Source: JADGRA01 sp052143535 (GTDB lineage: Bacteria > Myxococcota > Myxococcia > Myxococcales > Myxococcaceae). Taken from it: 64,000 nucleotides of DNA. This document shows, piece after piece, positions 54,813-63,569 of the stretch (position 1 is the first letter of the stretch; each line of letters begins with the position of its first letter). The notes beneath the pieces were generated by a model. That model had not been told where the DNA came from. It made no database searches and worked only from the letters and a program-made list of their open reading frames with translations. Location: the NCBI GenBank assembly GCA_052143535.1, contig JBKQSS010000056.1:62001-126000 (forward strand). The letters run 5' to 3'. The translations under genes and the position numbers were made by a program.

Positions 54813-55949
54813 TCACCCTCGAAATATGTCGAACGGCTCGATGCGCAGAACACGTCGGACGGCGAAGTAGCTGGACAGACTGGCGATGACCAACACCATC
54901 CCCAACGCGAGCCACAAGTTGGTGAAGGTGATGATGGACGCGTAGTCCTTGAGCCTGAGCTTGGCGAGCGCGATGAGCAGCGTGCACAGGCCCACACCCA
55001 ATCCATAGCCGCAGAGCGCTGTCGTCCCGGCCTGAAAGAGAATCATGTAGACGAGCTCGCGGCCCTTCGCGCCGATGGCTTTGAGGGCACCGAAGCGTTC
55101 CAGGTTCTCGAGCACAAACGTGTAAAACGTCTGTCCTGAAATGGAGAGGCCGACGATGAAGCTGATGGCCGTCATGATGAGCAGGTTGATGCCCATCCCC
55201 GTTCCAAACATGTACCAGTTGGTAATCTTGGTGATGAATTCACCTTCGGTGAGCACCTCGTAGCCGAGCTTGGCCACCTCGCTCTTGATGCCCGGAATGG
55301 CCTCCGGGCTCGCCGGCTCCACCAGGATGTACGAGATGGTGTAGCGCATCGACGGGATGTACTGAATGGCACGATTGAACGTCGTGTAGAGCGTCGGGAT
55401 TCCGAAGAGGCCGCTCGCCGGGACCTTGGCGATGCCGACAATGACGCCCCGGTTGTCGTTGATTTCGAATTCGTCACCGAGCTTGGGATTCTTCAGCTTA
55501 GGGAATTCTTCGTCTTTGACGACGATGAAGCCGTTCTCGGCGTAAATGTTGGAGATTTCTCCTTCCACCAGCGCCGGACGCCCGAAGAGGCTGGTGTCGT
55601 CCAGGCCGAGGACCGCCACCGCTTGGTAGGTGCCGTCCTTGAGCTTCACCAGTCCGGCCCCGGAATAGAACGGCACGGCATACTTCACGCCGTGGATGCT
55701 TCGGACGGCGTCGAGAACGTAGTCCGGCATCGGAATGCTGGACGCCACGTTGGTGACAGCCGGGTCCAAAACCCAGACTTTCGCCCCGGTATTCGTCACC
55801 GTCGCCGAGGCCTTCTTCATCATCCCGGCGAACATCGACGTCACCTGAATCATCAGGAAGACCGAAAACGTAATGCCCAGCAGTAGGGCAATGAATTTGC
55901 CCCGGTCATTGACAAGCAGCTTGTAGCCAATGCGAAGGATGCCTCTCAT
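54813..55949 (-). CDS. FtsX/DevC-like ABC exporter permease
   Basis: A 378-residue permease of the MacB/DevC type: one N-terminal helix (FIALLLGITFSVFLMIQV), a large periplasmic domain (about 45-255) and three C-terminal helices (LLIMTAISFIVGLSISGQTF, MILFQAGTTALCGYGLGVGL, WLALGMVLVIASLSSYFAV). First gene of the four-gene exporter operon. The 195 bases before it, up to the DUF3224 gene, hold no supported gene. Confidence 0.92.
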   Translation of the reverse strand: MRGILRIGYKLLVNDRGKFIALLLGITFSVFLMIQVTSMFAGMMKKASATVTNTGAKVWVLDPAVTNVASSIPMPDYVLDAVRSIHGVKYAVPFYSGAGLVKLKDGTYQAVAVLGLDDTSLFGRPALVEGEISNIYAENGFIVVKDEEFPKLKNPKLGDEFEINDNRGVIVGIAKVPASGLFGIPTLYTTFNRAIQYIPSMRYTISYILVEPASPEAIPGIKSEVAKLGYEVLTEGEFITKITNWYMFGTGMGINLLIMTAISFIVGLSISGQTFYTFVLENLERFGALKAIGAKGRELVYMILFQAGTTALCGYGLGVGLCTLLIALAKLRLKDYASIITFTNLWLALGMVLVIASLSSYFAVRRVLRIEPFDIFRG

Positions 55950-56144
55950 TGCGGAGTATGGGTGTTGCAGCAGCCATGCCGGAACAGGTCAGTTCTCGCG
56001 TGGGCTTACCGGGCATTTGCTACATCAACCCGACGCAGTTTTTGCGAGCGGAACCGCCAATGCGCAGTTCCTGCAGTCGCTCCAAAACGGTGCACAACAG
56101 CCGCCTCGCGATGGGGACCAAGGCCAGTGCAGCGACTGCGCCTT

Positions 56145-56543
56145 CTAGTGCTCGTCTGGCAGCGTGTACTGGAGCTCGTAGAGGTGCTTCCCGTCGACAA
56201 TCTGAATGGTCATCTTCCCAGCCAGCCCCGCCAGTTGGCCGGCACCAGAATCTGGCACGACGCTCACGCTCTGCTCGACGCCTCTTTCGCTCATCGTGCC
56301 CGCATGCTGCAGCACGAAGCTGCCGCGTCGGCCGTTGAGGGCTCCTGTGACGCGCTCGATGGCGACGTAGCCGGCCGAGCCCTGGGCGTCCGCAACGGCG
56401 GTGAGCATCTGCCCCTGACTGCTGGCGTCGAGCTGGCCGTGGAACTGCTTCGCCAGGGAAAGTCGGCCGAGCGTCGAGCCCTCCGCCTTGTCGTTCGTTC
56501 CCTGAGGCATCATTTGGACTTCAAACGTCCCGCTGGCATGCAT
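56145..56543 (-). CDS. DUF3224-like protein, probably missing its signal peptide through a frameshift
   Basis: A 132-residue beta-barrel-type protein beginning MHASGTFEVQMMPQ and continuing LGRLSLAKQFHGQLDASSQGQML, the DUF3224 pattern. AGGA lies about 8 bases before this ATG. Upstream, an ATG at 56667 with a good GGGAG site begins MKRKR, and removing one base from the C-run at 56651-56654 would join it to GVAALAAVALVSGVSA in the main frame, a textbook Sec signal peptide. So the gene either is frameshifted from a secreted form or uses the internal start as a cytosolic protein. Confidence 0.7.
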   Translation of the reverse strand: MHASGTFEVQMMPQGTNDKAEGSTLGRLSLAKQFHGQLDASSQGQMLTAVADAQGSAGYVAIERVTGALNGRRGSFVLQHAGTMSERGVEQSVSVVPDSGAGQLAGLAGKMTIQIVDGKHLYELQYTLPDEH

Positions 56544-56667
56544 CGCCCTGTCCTTTCCTTGCGTTGAGAGGCCCCTTGCAGTGGAAGGCGCTGGCCCGCG
56601 CGCCGAAACGCCAGAGACGAGGGCGACGGCCGCCAACGCTGCAACGCCCGCCCCTCTTTCTCTTCAT
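56544..56667 (-). pseudogene. Out-of-frame signal-peptide segment of the DUF3224 gene
   Basis: From ATG at 56667 (GGGAG 7 bases upstream) the reading frame gives MKRKRGGRCSV and then Arg-rich nonsense, while the next frame encodes GVAALAAVALVSGVSARG directly joined to the DUF3224 domain. A single extra G in the GGGG tract (complement of 56651-56654) explains this. It could be a true mutation, phase variation or a sequencing error. Confidence 0.5.
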
Positions 56668-56785
56668 GCTCGCTCTCCCGCTTCGACGTTGAAGGAAGAC
56701 CCTTCCGGCCTGCCCTTGGAAATAGCCCTCGTCGCCTCGGGCGGTCTTGTAAAAACGCGACACGCGCCTAGGCTTTGCTCCAGCC

Positions 56786-57601
56786 GTGAAGCGCCCTTTT
56801 CTCAACCCGCCCCGTGGAGTGCTGTCCTCGCCAGCGGCCGCAGAGAGCATTTCTCACCAGCGCTTGGCCCCAGGGCCCGAAGTCGCAGCCTTCATCGCCC
56901 ATTTCTGGATGGTGCGCTGGGACCTTCGGGGGAAGCAGCCCTTCGTCGCCGAGACGCTGCCCCACCCGTGCGTCCACCTGCTGTTCGAGCACGGTCGCGC
57001 ACAAGTGGCAGGCGTCCCAACGCGAGTTTTTCGACGACGGCTCACCGGTGAGGGGCGAGTCTTCGGCATCAAGTTCCGGCCGGCGGCCTTTTACCCGGTG
57101 CTGCGAGCGCCCCTGTTCCGCATCCGCGACCGTGTCTTGGCCATGCGTTCGGTTTTCGGCAGTGAAAGCGACCTGCTCCAGCGCGCCCTCCTCGCTGAGC
57201 CCGACCTCCAGGGGTGCGTCACGCGGGCCGAGGACTTCTTGCGCGCGCGGCTCCCGCCGATGCCCCCGGCCATCGCCGAGCTGAGAGGCCTGGTGGAGCA
57301 ATTGGCCAGCGACCAAAGCATCACCCGGGTGGAGCAAGCAGCGGCCTTGGCGGGGCTCGAGCGGCGCCGCCTGCAGCGGCGCTTCCGCACCGCCGTCGGA
57401 GTCAGCCCGAAGTGGGTCATCCAGCGCTACCGCCTGCACGAAGCGGCGGAGCGACTGGGACACCCCCCCGCCCCGGGGTTGGCACAGCTGGCAGTGGAGC
57501 TCGGCTACTTCGACCAACCCCACTTCATCCGCAGCTTCAAGGCCGCCACCGGCCGAGCGCCGGGGCAACACCTCGCCCGCTGGTCCACCCCAAAGCTTTA
57601 G
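56786..57601 (+). CDS. AraC-family transcriptional regulator
   Basis: A 271-residue regulator. The N-terminal DUF6597-like sensing part (APGPEVAAFIAHFWMVRWDLRG) precedes a C-terminal AraC DNA-binding domain at about 165-265: VEQAAALAGLERRRLQRRFRTAVGVSPKWVIQRYRL and AVELGYFDQPHFIRSFKAATGRAPGQ. The GTG at 56786 opens the reading. Its stop overlaps that of the convergent acyl-CoA dehydrogenase gene. It diverges from the DUF3224 gene, a likely target. Confidence 0.88.
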   Translation: MKRPFLNPPRGVLSSPAAAESISHQRLAPGPEVAAFIAHFWMVRWDLRGKQPFVAETLPHPCVHLLFEHGRAQVAGVPTRVFRRRLTGEGRVFGIKFRPAAFYPVLRAPLFRIRDRVLAMRSVFGSESDLLQRALLAEPDLQGCVTRAEDFLRARLPPMPPAIAELRGLVEQLASDQSITRVEQAAALAGLERRRLQRRFRTAVGVSPKWVIQRYRLHEAAERLGHPPAPGLAQLAVELGYFDQPHFIRSFKAATGRAPGQHLARWSTPKL

Positions 57602-59400
57602 GCCACCGCTGCCGGATAGCCGGTGGCGGCCTCGATGGCTTGAACCACCGTCTCGCGCAGCGTCGCGGGCGCATAGGGACGGAACTGGGTGAGGGGCGTA
57701 ATGCGTGCCAGCAGCTGCTCCAGGGCTGGGCCCTCGGCGCAGGCGCAAAGCGCTTTTCTGGCTCGCTCGATGCTGCGCGCGTGGGCTTCGACGGCGTAGG
57801 CCGCCGTCATGGCCACCCGCACCGGGTTAAGCCCACTCGGGCCGGCGGCCTGGCGCGTCCGGCTGACCATCGAATCCACGGCGTAGGCGTCGATGACGAC
57901 GTCCGACACGGCGCCCAGCACCTCCTGGTGCTTGTCCTGGTCCGTGCCGAAGGCGTCAACGGCCGCCTTGAGCGCAGTCAGGGCCAGCCATTTGAGGCAC
58001 TGGGCACTGTGCGCGGCTCCGGCCAGCGCGTCCCGGCCAGAGGGCGCAGGACCGCTCTTCGCCAAGAGGGCGCGCTCCACCGCTTCGGCCTGCGCAAACA
58101 GCGGCAGCGCCCCCTTCGCGGCGCGTTTGAGCAGCATCCCCGTCACCAGCATTCGGTTGATTTCGTTGGTGCCTTCGAAAATGCGGTTGATGCGCGCGTC
58201 GCGGTAAGCGCGCTCCACCGGGTAGTCCTCGATGAAGCCGGCGCCCCCGTGGATTTGGACCGCGTCGTCGACCACCAGCCCCAACGCCTCGCTTCCCGCC
58301 ACTTTGAGGATGGAGGCTTCCACCGCGAATTCCTCGATGGCGGCGATGGTTTTGGCGTCGTAGTCGGCCTGCGAGCGGTCTTCGTTGGCCAGCGCCGCGT
58401 CGATGAGACCGGCTGTCCGGTAGCACATCGACTCGATGGCGTAGATGGCGGCCGCCATGCGCGCGAACTTCTCGCGCAGCAGGGGAAACTGCATGACCGG
58501 AGTACCGAATTGCTTGCGCTCGGCGGCGAAGCGCACGGCGTTTTCCAGCTGTTGCTTCATGCCGCCGAGCACGGCCGCTCCCAGCTTGAGCCGACCGAGG
58601 TTGAGGATGTTGAAGGCGATTTTGTGGCCCTTCCCAATCTCCCCGAGCACGTTCTCGACCGGGATCCGCGCGTCCTCGAAGTACAGAGGACAGGTGGAAG
58701 AGCCCCGGATGCCCATCTTGTGCTCCTCCGGCCCCACCGTGAACCCCGGCGTTCCCCGCTCGACCACGAAGCCGGTGAACTTGTCCCCATCCACCTTGGC
58801 AAAGACGATGAAGACGTCGGCGAAGGCGGCGTTGGTGATGTACAACTTGCTGCCGTTGAGCACCCAGGATTTTCCGTCCGGCGACTTGACGGCCTTGGTC
58901 TTTGCCCCCAACGCGTCCGAGCCGCTGCCCTGCTCGGTCAGTGCATAGGCAGCAACCTTCTCGCCGCTGGCCAGCCCCGGCAGCCACTTGCGCTTCTGCT
59001 GCTCGGTGCCGAACCAGGCAATGGGCAGGGTCCCAATGCCGGTGTGGGCGCTGAAGGTGACGCTCCAGCTCCCATTCAGCCCGTTGGCATCGGCCACCAA
59101 CATCGACGTCGTCTTCTCGGCCTGAAGGCCGCCGTAGGACTCCGGCAAGTCCAGTCCGAGCAGCCCGAGCTCGCCGGCCTGGTGCAACAGGGACTTCAAA
59201 AGAGCGTTGTCTTTGCCCTCGATGGTTGCTGCCTTTGGCAACACCTGTTCGCGGCAGAACTGCAGCGCCGTCTTCCAGTACAGCCGCTGCTCCTCGGTGA
59301 AGGACTCCGGCGCGGTGATGCGGCGCTGTCCGACCTCCTCGAGGAGGAAACCCCCTCCCTGCGGGGGGGGTAGCGAAGCGGGCTCGAGCACGGCAGCCAT
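57598..59400 (-). CDS. Acyl-CoA dehydrogenase (VLCAD/ACAD9-like, long form)
   Basis: A 600-residue FAD flavoenzyme of fatty acid beta-oxidation. FAD and substrate blocks include AYALTEQGSGSDALGAKT, YITNAAFADVFIVFAK and the C-terminal QIHGGAGFIEDYPVERAYRDARI followed by IFEGTNEINRML with the catalytic-region Glu. An extra C-terminal domain of about 170 residues matches the long-chain (VLCAD-like) class. ATG at 59400 is preceded by GAGG at short spacing; a GTG two codons upstream is possible. Confidence 0.93.
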   Translation of the reverse strand: MAAVLEPASLPPPQGGGFLLEEVGQRRITAPESFTEEQRLYWKTALQFCREQVLPKAATIEGKDNALLKSLLHQAGELGLLGLDLPESYGGLQAEKTTSMLVADANGLNGSWSVTFSAHTGIGTLPIAWFGTEQQKRKWLPGLASGEKVAAYALTEQGSGSDALGAKTKAVKSPDGKSWVLNGSKLYITNAAFADVFIVFAKVDGDKFTGFVVERGTPGFTVGPEEHKMGIRGSSTCPLYFEDARIPVENVLGEIGKGHKIAFNILNLGRLKLGAAVLGGMKQQLENAVRFAAERKQFGTPVMQFPLLREKFARMAAAIYAIESMCYRTAGLIDAALANEDRSQADYDAKTIAAIEEFAVEASILKVAGSEALGLVVDDAVQIHGGAGFIEDYPVERAYRDARINRIFEGTNEINRMLVTGMLLKRAAKGALPLFAQAEAVERALLAKSGPAPSGRDALAGAAHSAQCLKWLALTALKAAVDAFGTDQDKHQEVLGAVSDVVIDAYAVDSMVSRTRQAAGPSGLNPVRVAMTAAYAVEAHARSIERARKALCACAEGPALEQLLARITPLTQFRPYAPATLRETVVQAIEAATGYPAAVA

Positions 59401-59439
59401 GGGCACCTCACGAGACTGACTTGAATGTCAACCCTGCTC

Positions 59440-60246
59440 TTAACGCGGGGGCGGGGGCGCACGCCAGCCGGGGGGGCGGGGATAGACCAGACAGAGCGAG
59501 CCAAACAGCGGGCGGTCCTGTGCCGCCCAGGCCGCGGAGAGCAGCGCCGCCGTCTCGCGAAGCTCGGTCGCGAAGGACGGCACCACGCACAGGGCTTCTG
59601 CCTCGGGAAAGCGGTGTTTCAGCCGCGCCAGTCCCTCGCGGGCGAGCGCCACGTCGAGCTGGCCGCCCCGGCGGGGAACGGTGGGGCCGTTGGCGTCGCC
59701 GCCGGGGAGCTTTCCCACGTTGCTCACCAGCTCGAGCCCGTCCTGACGCTCGATGATGCGCAACGCGCCTGGCTTGGGGATGTGCAACCAACCATCAAAG
59801 GCGGCCGCGTCGCGCAGCGTCAGATGGAACGCAACCTTGGAGCCGGGGTGGAGCAGCCAGCTCTCGACGGCCCCATCATCCAGCGCCGCCAAAAGCGGCG
59901 CGACCTGCGCGAGGTAGGTCGCCCCGTCGGGCACCAGCAGCGCTGGCGCGCGGCCCACGGCGCCCAGCACCCCGGCGCGCCCCTCCGGCGTGTCGCAGTC
60001 GAAGCGCCCCGCTGCCAGCTGCACCACACTGCCCGACAGTGGCAGCCGGACGGCACCTGGAGGCACCGGGTCGCCCCACACTGGCGCCGGCTCGACGCGG
60101 TAGGCGGCCTCGCGTCCTGCGTCTAGGGGAAGGGCGGGAGACAGCGGCAGAAGAGGTGCGGGCGCAAGCGCCTTCAACGGTGGCGCGGCTTCTTGCTTTT
60201 GGCAGCCGAGGAGCGCGACCACCGTGAGGAACCAGCGAGCGCGCAT
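59440..60246 (-). CDS. Hypothetical lipoprotein
   Basis: A 268-residue predicted lipoprotein with lipobox ALLGC (C15) and a Pro/Ala/Leu-rich linker. The body is a mixed fold with no family recognised (GRAPALLVPDGATYLAQVAPLLAALDDG, AFDGWLHIPKPGALRIIERQDG). ATG at 60246 gives a clean signal peptide; the frame extends 129 bases upstream without one. It ends 39 bases before the acyl-CoA dehydrogenase start and diverges from the kinase gene. Confidence 0.65.
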   Translation of the reverse strand: MRARWFLTVVALLGCQKQEAAPPLKALAPAPLLPLSPALPLDAGREAAYRVEPAPVWGDPVPPGAVRLPLSGSVVQLAAGRFDCDTPEGRAGVLGAVGRAPALLVPDGATYLAQVAPLLAALDDGAVESWLLHPGSKVAFHLTLRDAAAFDGWLHIPKPGALRIIERQDGLELVSNVGKLPGGDANGPTVPRRGGQLDVALAREGLARLKHRFPEAEALCVVPSFATELRETAALLSAAWAAQDRPLFGSLCLVYPRPPGWRAPPPPR

Positions 60247-60420
60247 AGCCAGGGAGGCGAGTGTAGGCGGCTGAAACCGTTCCACCGCAAGCGGAACCTC
60301 GCCGCAGGTGCACGGAATTTCGGGGGCTTGCTCGGCAACATGAGAAGAGGGCTCGGAAACGCACCCGACACGCACCGCGCGGCCGGGCCCCCCGTGCCCT
60401 GCGTGTTACGCTTTGGGCGC

Positions 60421-61578
60421 ATGCCGGAAACGCCGGTCCCGTTTGGTCGCTACCAGCTGTTGGAGCGTCTCGCCGTGGGCGGGATGGCCGAGCTGTACCG
60501 GGCTCGGACGGTGGCCGCAGCGGGCGTCACCAAGGCCGTGGTGGTGAAGAAAATTCTCCCCGCCTTCGCCGGCCAGCGCGACTTCGTCCGGATGTTCATC
60601 AACGAGGCGCGAATTGCGGTCTCGCTCAGCCACGGCAACATCGCCCAAGTCTTCGACTTTGGTGAAGTCGACGGCGAGTACTACCTGGCCATGGAGTACG
60701 TGCGCGGCCAGCCACTGTCCAAAGTCATCCGCCGGGCACACGCCCTCGGCCTGCCGTGGGTTCCAGAAGAGTACGCCCTCTTCGTCGCCCTGGAGATGAG
60801 CAAGGGGCTGCAGTACGCGCACACCCGCACCGACGAGCTGCACCGGCCGTTGCACATCATCCACCGCGACGTCTCCCCGCAAAACATCATCATCGGCTAC
60901 GAGGGCGAGGTGAAGCTGGTGGACTTCGGCATCGCCCGGGCTCGCGGCGCCACGGACTCCGAGCTGCAGCAGGGCGCGGTCAAGGGGAAATACCCCTACT
61001 TCTCGCCGGAGCAGGCCCGCGGCGAAGAGGTCGACCTTCGCACCGACGTCTACGCCACCGGAGTGGTGCTGTACCAAATGTGCTGCGGCCGCCTGCCCCA
61101 CGAGGGGAAAATGGTGCAGACCATGCAGAGCATCTTGCGCGGCCAATTTCCCGCACCGCGCGCTCTCAATTCTGGCCTCTCCACCGAGTTCGAAGACATC
61201 ATCCTCACCGCCATGGCTTCATCGGCCGAGGGGCGCTACCCCAGCGCCGAGGCCCTGGGGCACGCGCTCAACGAGCACTTGCACCACACCCCACTCCGCG
61301 TCGCGAGTCGCTCACTGGGCGAGTTGATGGCCTTCCTCTTCGAGCCGGAGCTGCTGGCCGACGGCGTCGAGCTGCACCAGTCGCGCCGACTGTTGGAGAA
61401 AGTCCCCACCTGGCGGCAAGGAGGGCGACCTCCGGCGGCCGACACCGACGCGGGCCACACCCTCTCGGCGCCCACCGCCCCGGCCGTCGACGCCGCGACG
61501 CTGCGGGCGCTCGGCCAGGACGCTGTCGGAAAGCTCGCTCCGGCGTCCCCGCCCGCCTCCAAGCGCCGCCCCTCCTAA
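60421..61578 (+). CDS. Hanks-type serine/threonine protein kinase
   Basis: A 385-residue kinase, catalytic domain about 8-280. Catalytic Lys is K43 (AVVVKK), the loop is H148-R-D150-VSPQN, the Mg loop D168-F-G170, then GKYPYFSPEQARGEEVDLRTDVYATGVVL. The glycine loop is reduced (LAVGGMAELYRA), common in myxobacterial Pkn kinases. The C-terminal 100 residues are Pro/Ala-rich without a transmembrane helix, so it is cytosolic. HRDVSPXN is a frequent variant in this phylum. Confidence 0.94.
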   Translation: MPETPVPFGRYQLLERLAVGGMAELYRARTVAAAGVTKAVVVKKILPAFAGQRDFVRMFINEARIAVSLSHGNIAQVFDFGEVDGEYYLAMEYVRGQPLSKVIRRAHALGLPWVPEEYALFVALEMSKGLQYAHTRTDELHRPLHIIHRDVSPQNIIIGYEGEVKLVDFGIARARGATDSELQQGAVKGKYPYFSPEQARGEEVDLRTDVYATGVVLYQMCCGRLPHEGKMVQTMQSILRGQFPAPRALNSGLSTEFEDIILTAMASSAEGRYPSAEALGHALNEHLHHTPLRVASRSLGELMAFLFEPELLADGVELHQSRRLLEKVPTWRQGGRPPAADTDAGHTLSAPTAPAVDAATLRALGQDAVGKLAPASPPASKRRPS

Positions 61579-61732
61579 AAGGGAGGCTCCCCCTGGGGGC
61601 TGCTCCCCTTCCGTCCGGGGCCCCTGCCGCCTCAGAGCGCGCCGAGTGACCCGCACTTGCTTCTCTGTAACCCCCCGAATTTCAAGCCACCTGCGCCCTG
61701 GCCCCACCTTCCGCAAAGCTCGGGTGGCTGTC

Positions 61733-62136
61733 ATGGCTTTCGACGACGGCGAACACGCCCTCCTCGACGGTGTCCCGGCCAACCGGCGTCGCACCGGCGG
61801 CCGGCGGCGCGGCTACGTGCTGGTGGTGGACGACGAGCCCCTCATCGGCGCCTCGGCGCGCCGGCTGCTGGCCCGCGAGCATGACGTGGTGGTGGTGCAG
61901 AGCGGCGAGGCGGCGCTCACCGCGACTTGATGATGCCCGGGATGACGGGCATGGAGCTCCACCACGCGCTCTGCCGGAACCAGCCGGAGCTGGCCGAGCG
62001 GATGGTTTTCATCACCGGCGGGGCCTTCACCGAAGCGGCCGTAAATTTCCTCGAGCGGGTGGCCATCCGCCGGATGGACAAGCCCTTCGACCCACGTGCC
62101 CTTCAGGCGCTGGTTCGAGACCTGGTCGGCGACTAA
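61733..62136 (+). pseudogene. Receiver-domain gene broken by a small frameshifting deletion
   Basis: The first frame, from ATG at 61733, encodes the start of a receiver domain (GYVLVVDDEPLIGASARRLL...VVVQSGEAALTAT) and stops at 61930. The next frame continues at the phospho-acceptor block (RDLMMPGMTGMELHHAL) through KPFDPRALQALVRDLVGD to 62136. About 14 residues normally lie between GEAAL and DLMMP; only 5 bases remain, so about 37 bases seem deleted, shifting frame. The C-terminal style (MVFITGGAFTEAAVNFLERV) resembles receivers at the ends of myxobacterial hybrid kinases. Confidence 0.72.
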
Positions 62137-62196
62137 GCCCACCAATCGCTAGGCATGGCGGGGCCCGAGCCAATGGTGTAGGAAGCCGGCCCCGGG

Positions 62197-63060
62197 ATGT
62201 CCGACCTAGCGCCGCCCCTCAAGCTCGCCGTGGGCGATCGCGTGGTCTACCCCAACCAGGGTGTCTGCCGCGTCAGCAGCGTCGAGGTGAAGGAAGTGGC
62301 CGGCCAGCGGCTGACCTTCGTCACCTTGCGCCGCGAAGAGGACGGCGCGGTGGTGATGGTGCCCGAGGCCAAGGTGCAGGCCATCGGGGTGCGCAAGGTG
62401 GCCGGCCGTCCAGAAGTCGAGCAGGTGGTGGCCTTCCTTCGCTCCGACAGTGACCGGGCCACCCTCGACTGGAAGCAGCGCGCGCGCACCAATGTCGAGC
62501 GGATGAGCCAAGGGGGGGTGCTTGGCCTGGCGGAGGTGGTGAAGGGCCTGGCGGTGCTGAGCGAGCTGCGTCCTTTGCCCACCAAAGAGCGCGAGCTTTA
62601 CGACAGCGCACGACACCTCTTGGTGGCCGAGCTCGCCGCCGCGCTTGACATCCCGCCCTGTGACGCCGAGGACACCTTCGACTTGGTGCTGTTTCCGCCT
62701 GGTCGCGAGCGCCCCAAGCGCACGGTGGAAGAGTTCGCCCGACCGCCGGAGGAGGCGGACCTCGAGGCGCTGGGCGACGAGATGCTCGATTTGGAGGCGG
62801 ACCTCGAGCTCGCTCCGGAAGAGGCAGCGGCTGAGGCCGAACCCGAGGTCACCGAGGAGGAGGCCGAAGCCGCCCCGCCCCCTTCGGCACCCAGGGGCAA
62901 AGCCAAGCCCAAGCCGGCCAAGCCGAAGGTTGCGGCCAAGGGCAAACCCGCGGCGGCCAAACCCAAGACCGGCAAGCCGAAGGCTGCGGCCAAAGCGGCC
63001 AAGAGTCGGCCGGCGGCCAAGCCGAAGAAGCCGAGCGCGAAGGGAGGGAAGAAGCGGTGA
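62197..63060 (+). CDS. carD: CarD-type transcription factor with a histone H1-like C-terminal tail
   Basis: A 287-residue regulator. Residues 8-160 are the CarD/CdnL domain that binds RNA polymerase beta (LAVGDRVVYPNQGVCRVSSVEVKEVAG). Residues about 185-235 are strongly acidic, and 235-287 form a Lys/Ala/Pro tail (KAKPKPAKPK, GKPAAAKPKTGKPK) like a histone H1 tail, in place of the RGRP AT-hooks of M. xanthus CarD. Myxobacterial CarD acts with CarG at ECF-sigma-dependent promoters for light-induced carotenoids and development. The next gene, overlapping by GTGA, is carG. Confidence 0.88.
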   Translation: MSDLAPPLKLAVGDRVVYPNQGVCRVSSVEVKEVAGQRLTFVTLRREEDGAVVMVPEAKVQAIGVRKVAGRPEVEQVVAFLRSDSDRATLDWKQRARTNVERMSQGGVLGLAEVVKGLAVLSELRPLPTKERELYDSARHLLVAELAAALDIPPCDAEDTFDLVLFPPGRERPKRTVEEFARPPEEADLEALGDEMLDLEADLELAPEEAAAEAEPEVTEEEAEAAPPPSAPRGKAKPKPAKPKVAAKGKPAAAKPKTGKPKAAAKAAKSRPAAKPKKPSAKGGKKR

Positions 63061-63569
63061 TTCGCCTCGTCACCCTCGACCCGCATGACCCGGTGGCCGT
63101 CCAACGGCTGTGCCGGCTGCTCTTCCAGGCCTTCGGCGTCGGCTGCGACAGCGCCGGAGACATGCCGCTGCCGGCCGGAATGACCGCGCCCTTCGACGCC
63201 CAGGCGCTGGTCCGCGCCGCGCCTGCTCCCAGAGTCTACGCCGACGACCGGTTGCTCTACCTCACCGCCCGGCCGCTGAAGGAACGCACCCTCATCTCCG
63301 GAACTGCGCCGACGCAAGGCTTCGCGGAGTATGGGGGCCAGCGCGCGCTCATCACCACCGCCGGGGTGAAGGACCTCGAGGCCTCCTTGAAGCTCGTCGC
63401 CCGCCACGCGATGCACCAGCTTGGCCACTGCTGGGACTTGCACCACTGCCTCGACCCCCGATGCGCCATGTACCCGCCGTGGACTCCGTCCTTCGCCGCC
63501 GGGGACGCCACGTTCGACACTTTCTGCCGCGAGAAGAGCGAGCAGAAAATCCGCCTTGCCAAGTCCTGA
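63057..63569 (+). CDS. carG: CarG-like zinc protein (archaemetzincin-like, catalytic Glu replaced by Gln)
   Basis: A 170-residue protein with the motif H120-Q-L-G-H124-CWDLHHC131-LDPR-C136-AM, which follows the archaemetzincin zinc pattern (HEXXH...CX4CXM) except that the catalytic Glu is Gln. This fits CarG, the zinc-bound partner of CarD, which is not a protease. Translational coupling to carD (GTGA) supports the identity. A stable CarD-CarG complex regulates transcription in M. xanthus. Confidence 0.85.
   Translation: MIRLVTLDPHDPVAVQRLCRLLFQAFGVGCDSAGDMPLPAGMTAPFDAQALVRAAPAPRVYADDRLLYLTARPLKERTLISGTAPTQGFAEYGGQRALITTAGVKDLEASLKLVARHAMHQLGHCWDLHHCLDPRCAMYPPWTPSFAAGDATFDTFCREKSEQKIRLAKS

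Noticed and set aside
61646..61732. An earlier start at 61646 for the receiver relic
   Set aside because: The upstream residues are Pro/Arg/Ser-rich and lack receiver or linker character; the ATG at 61733 is closer to the domain.
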